Assembly: GCA_020434415.1 (NCBI GenBank)
Contig: JAGRAW010000010.1
Span: 1 to 32,160, forward strand
Origin: Bdellovibrionales bacterium
Lineage (GTDB): Bacteria; Bdellovibrionota_C; UBA2361; SZUA-149
DNA length: 32,160 bases
Reading direction: 5' to 3'
This document shows positions 31,790 through 32,160 of the stretch, one piece after another. Both the position numbers and the translations under genes were made by a program. Position 1 is the first letter of the stretch. Every line of letters starts with the position of its first letter. The notes under the pieces are model-generated. The model saw only the letters and a program-made list of their open reading frames with translations. It was not told where the DNA came from and did no database searches.

Positions 31790-32160
31790 ATATGCTCTCT
31801 CAGTCTGTCCGGGTGACGGAGTGCCCGGCTCTACTAGGGCGCCAAGCCCTTGATTCCAAAGTGCGCTGGATAACTCTTTTCAGCACCCTGCTAGAGCGAA
31901 GGTAGCACCCTCTCTTGCATACTATGGGACAACTTCCATTCGCACGAGCTGAAGAAGGCCATGGACGGACCGTTTCAGCAATCAGTTAGACGTCTGGCCG
32001 TAGGTCGGAATTCTCAGGGTAGTCCGCGGACCGGTCCCGTTCACAAGGGCCCGACACCACAGCCAAAAACGACCAGCTGGGATTGTCGAAAAACGCTAGT
32101 TTTTTGCCAATCCCGGCGAGCGCAGCTCGCTCGAGCGCCGAACAAGGCGCTCGGGTTAGC
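31790..32160. other. Gene-free right edge with inverted repeats
   Basis: This is 371 bases with no credible frame on either strand. The first 250 bases show nothing distinctive; the promoter of the Gln-rich protein gene must be here, but no clear -35/-10 pair is seen. The last 80 bases contain three inverted repeats in a row, listed separately. Confidence 0.6.
32079..32153. repeat. Three consecutive inverted repeats at the right edge
   Basis: The first is a 16-base imperfect palindrome with a GCTA loop and two mismatches (GGGATTGTCGAAAAAC at 32079-32094, GTTTTTTGCCAATCCC at 32099-32114). The second is GCGAGC (32116-32121)-GCA-GCTCGC (32125-32130). The third is CGAGCGCC (32132-32139), loop GAACAA, GGCGCTCG (32146-32153). 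They may continue beyond the window. The T run belongs to the arm of the first repeat, so a bidirectional terminator is possible. Confidence 0.65.

Overview
The window is a bacterial chromosomal segment of moderately high GC content, densely coded, with no rRNA, tRNA, transposase, integrase or CRISPR array that I can see. The ATP synthase c subunit carries an N-terminal signal-like segment, and its IES/RNP motifs resemble those of deltaproteobacterial lineages. The hook protein and the enterobacterial/proteobacterial-type ferrochelatase also point to a Gram-negative bacterium. My best guess is an uncultured Deltaproteobacteria-like lineage. This is inference from motif style, not from a search.

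Region 1 (1-8902) is mostly housekeeping: the 3' part of atpE, an S-adenosylmethionine hydrolase, thioredoxin reductase (trxB), a stand-alone biotin carboxylase overlapping an RluA-type pseudouridine synthase, a membrane-anchored coiled-coil protein, ferrochelatase (hemH), a GNAT acetyltransferase and a coiled-coil hypothetical. Between them lie several strong inverted repeats (308-380, 8005-8098, 8917-8944) and a degenerate A-rich tandem repeat (5064-5178).

Region 2 (8903-9627) is a 725-base non-coding stretch. It holds two copies of a roughly 180-200 bp unit and eight copies of the decamer GGACACCCAA in both orientations.

Region 3 (9628-18934) begins with an orphan flagellar hook-like protein. 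A signalling cluster follows: an HDOD-GAF-like protein, two paralogous single-domain receivers flanking a REC-GAF-PAS histidine kinase, an unrecognised 346-residue protein, and a PAS histidine kinase paired with a double-receiver protein.

Region 4 (19062-31789), all on the minus strand, reads in transcription order: a membrane protein with a very long Gln/Gly/Ser/Glu-rich tail, a MoxR AAA+ ATPase, a DUF58 protein, a BatA-like vWA membrane protein, a large protein with two vWA domains and an amidotransferase-like domain, a small exported STN (secretin/TonB N-terminal) domain protein, a fused alpha-beta E1 2-oxoacid dehydrogenase, and an M20 metallopeptidase. Spacings are short or overlapping (TGATG between moxR and DUF58, 4-base gap to the BatA-like gene, 29-base overlap into the STN gene, 2-base gap from E1 to M20). 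This looks like one or two operons. The MoxR-DUF58-vWA core is a known envelope-stress or chaperone arrangement; attaching an STN-only protein and then an E1/peptidase pair is unusual.

The last 371 bases (31790-32160) hold no gene but have three inverted repeats in tandem.
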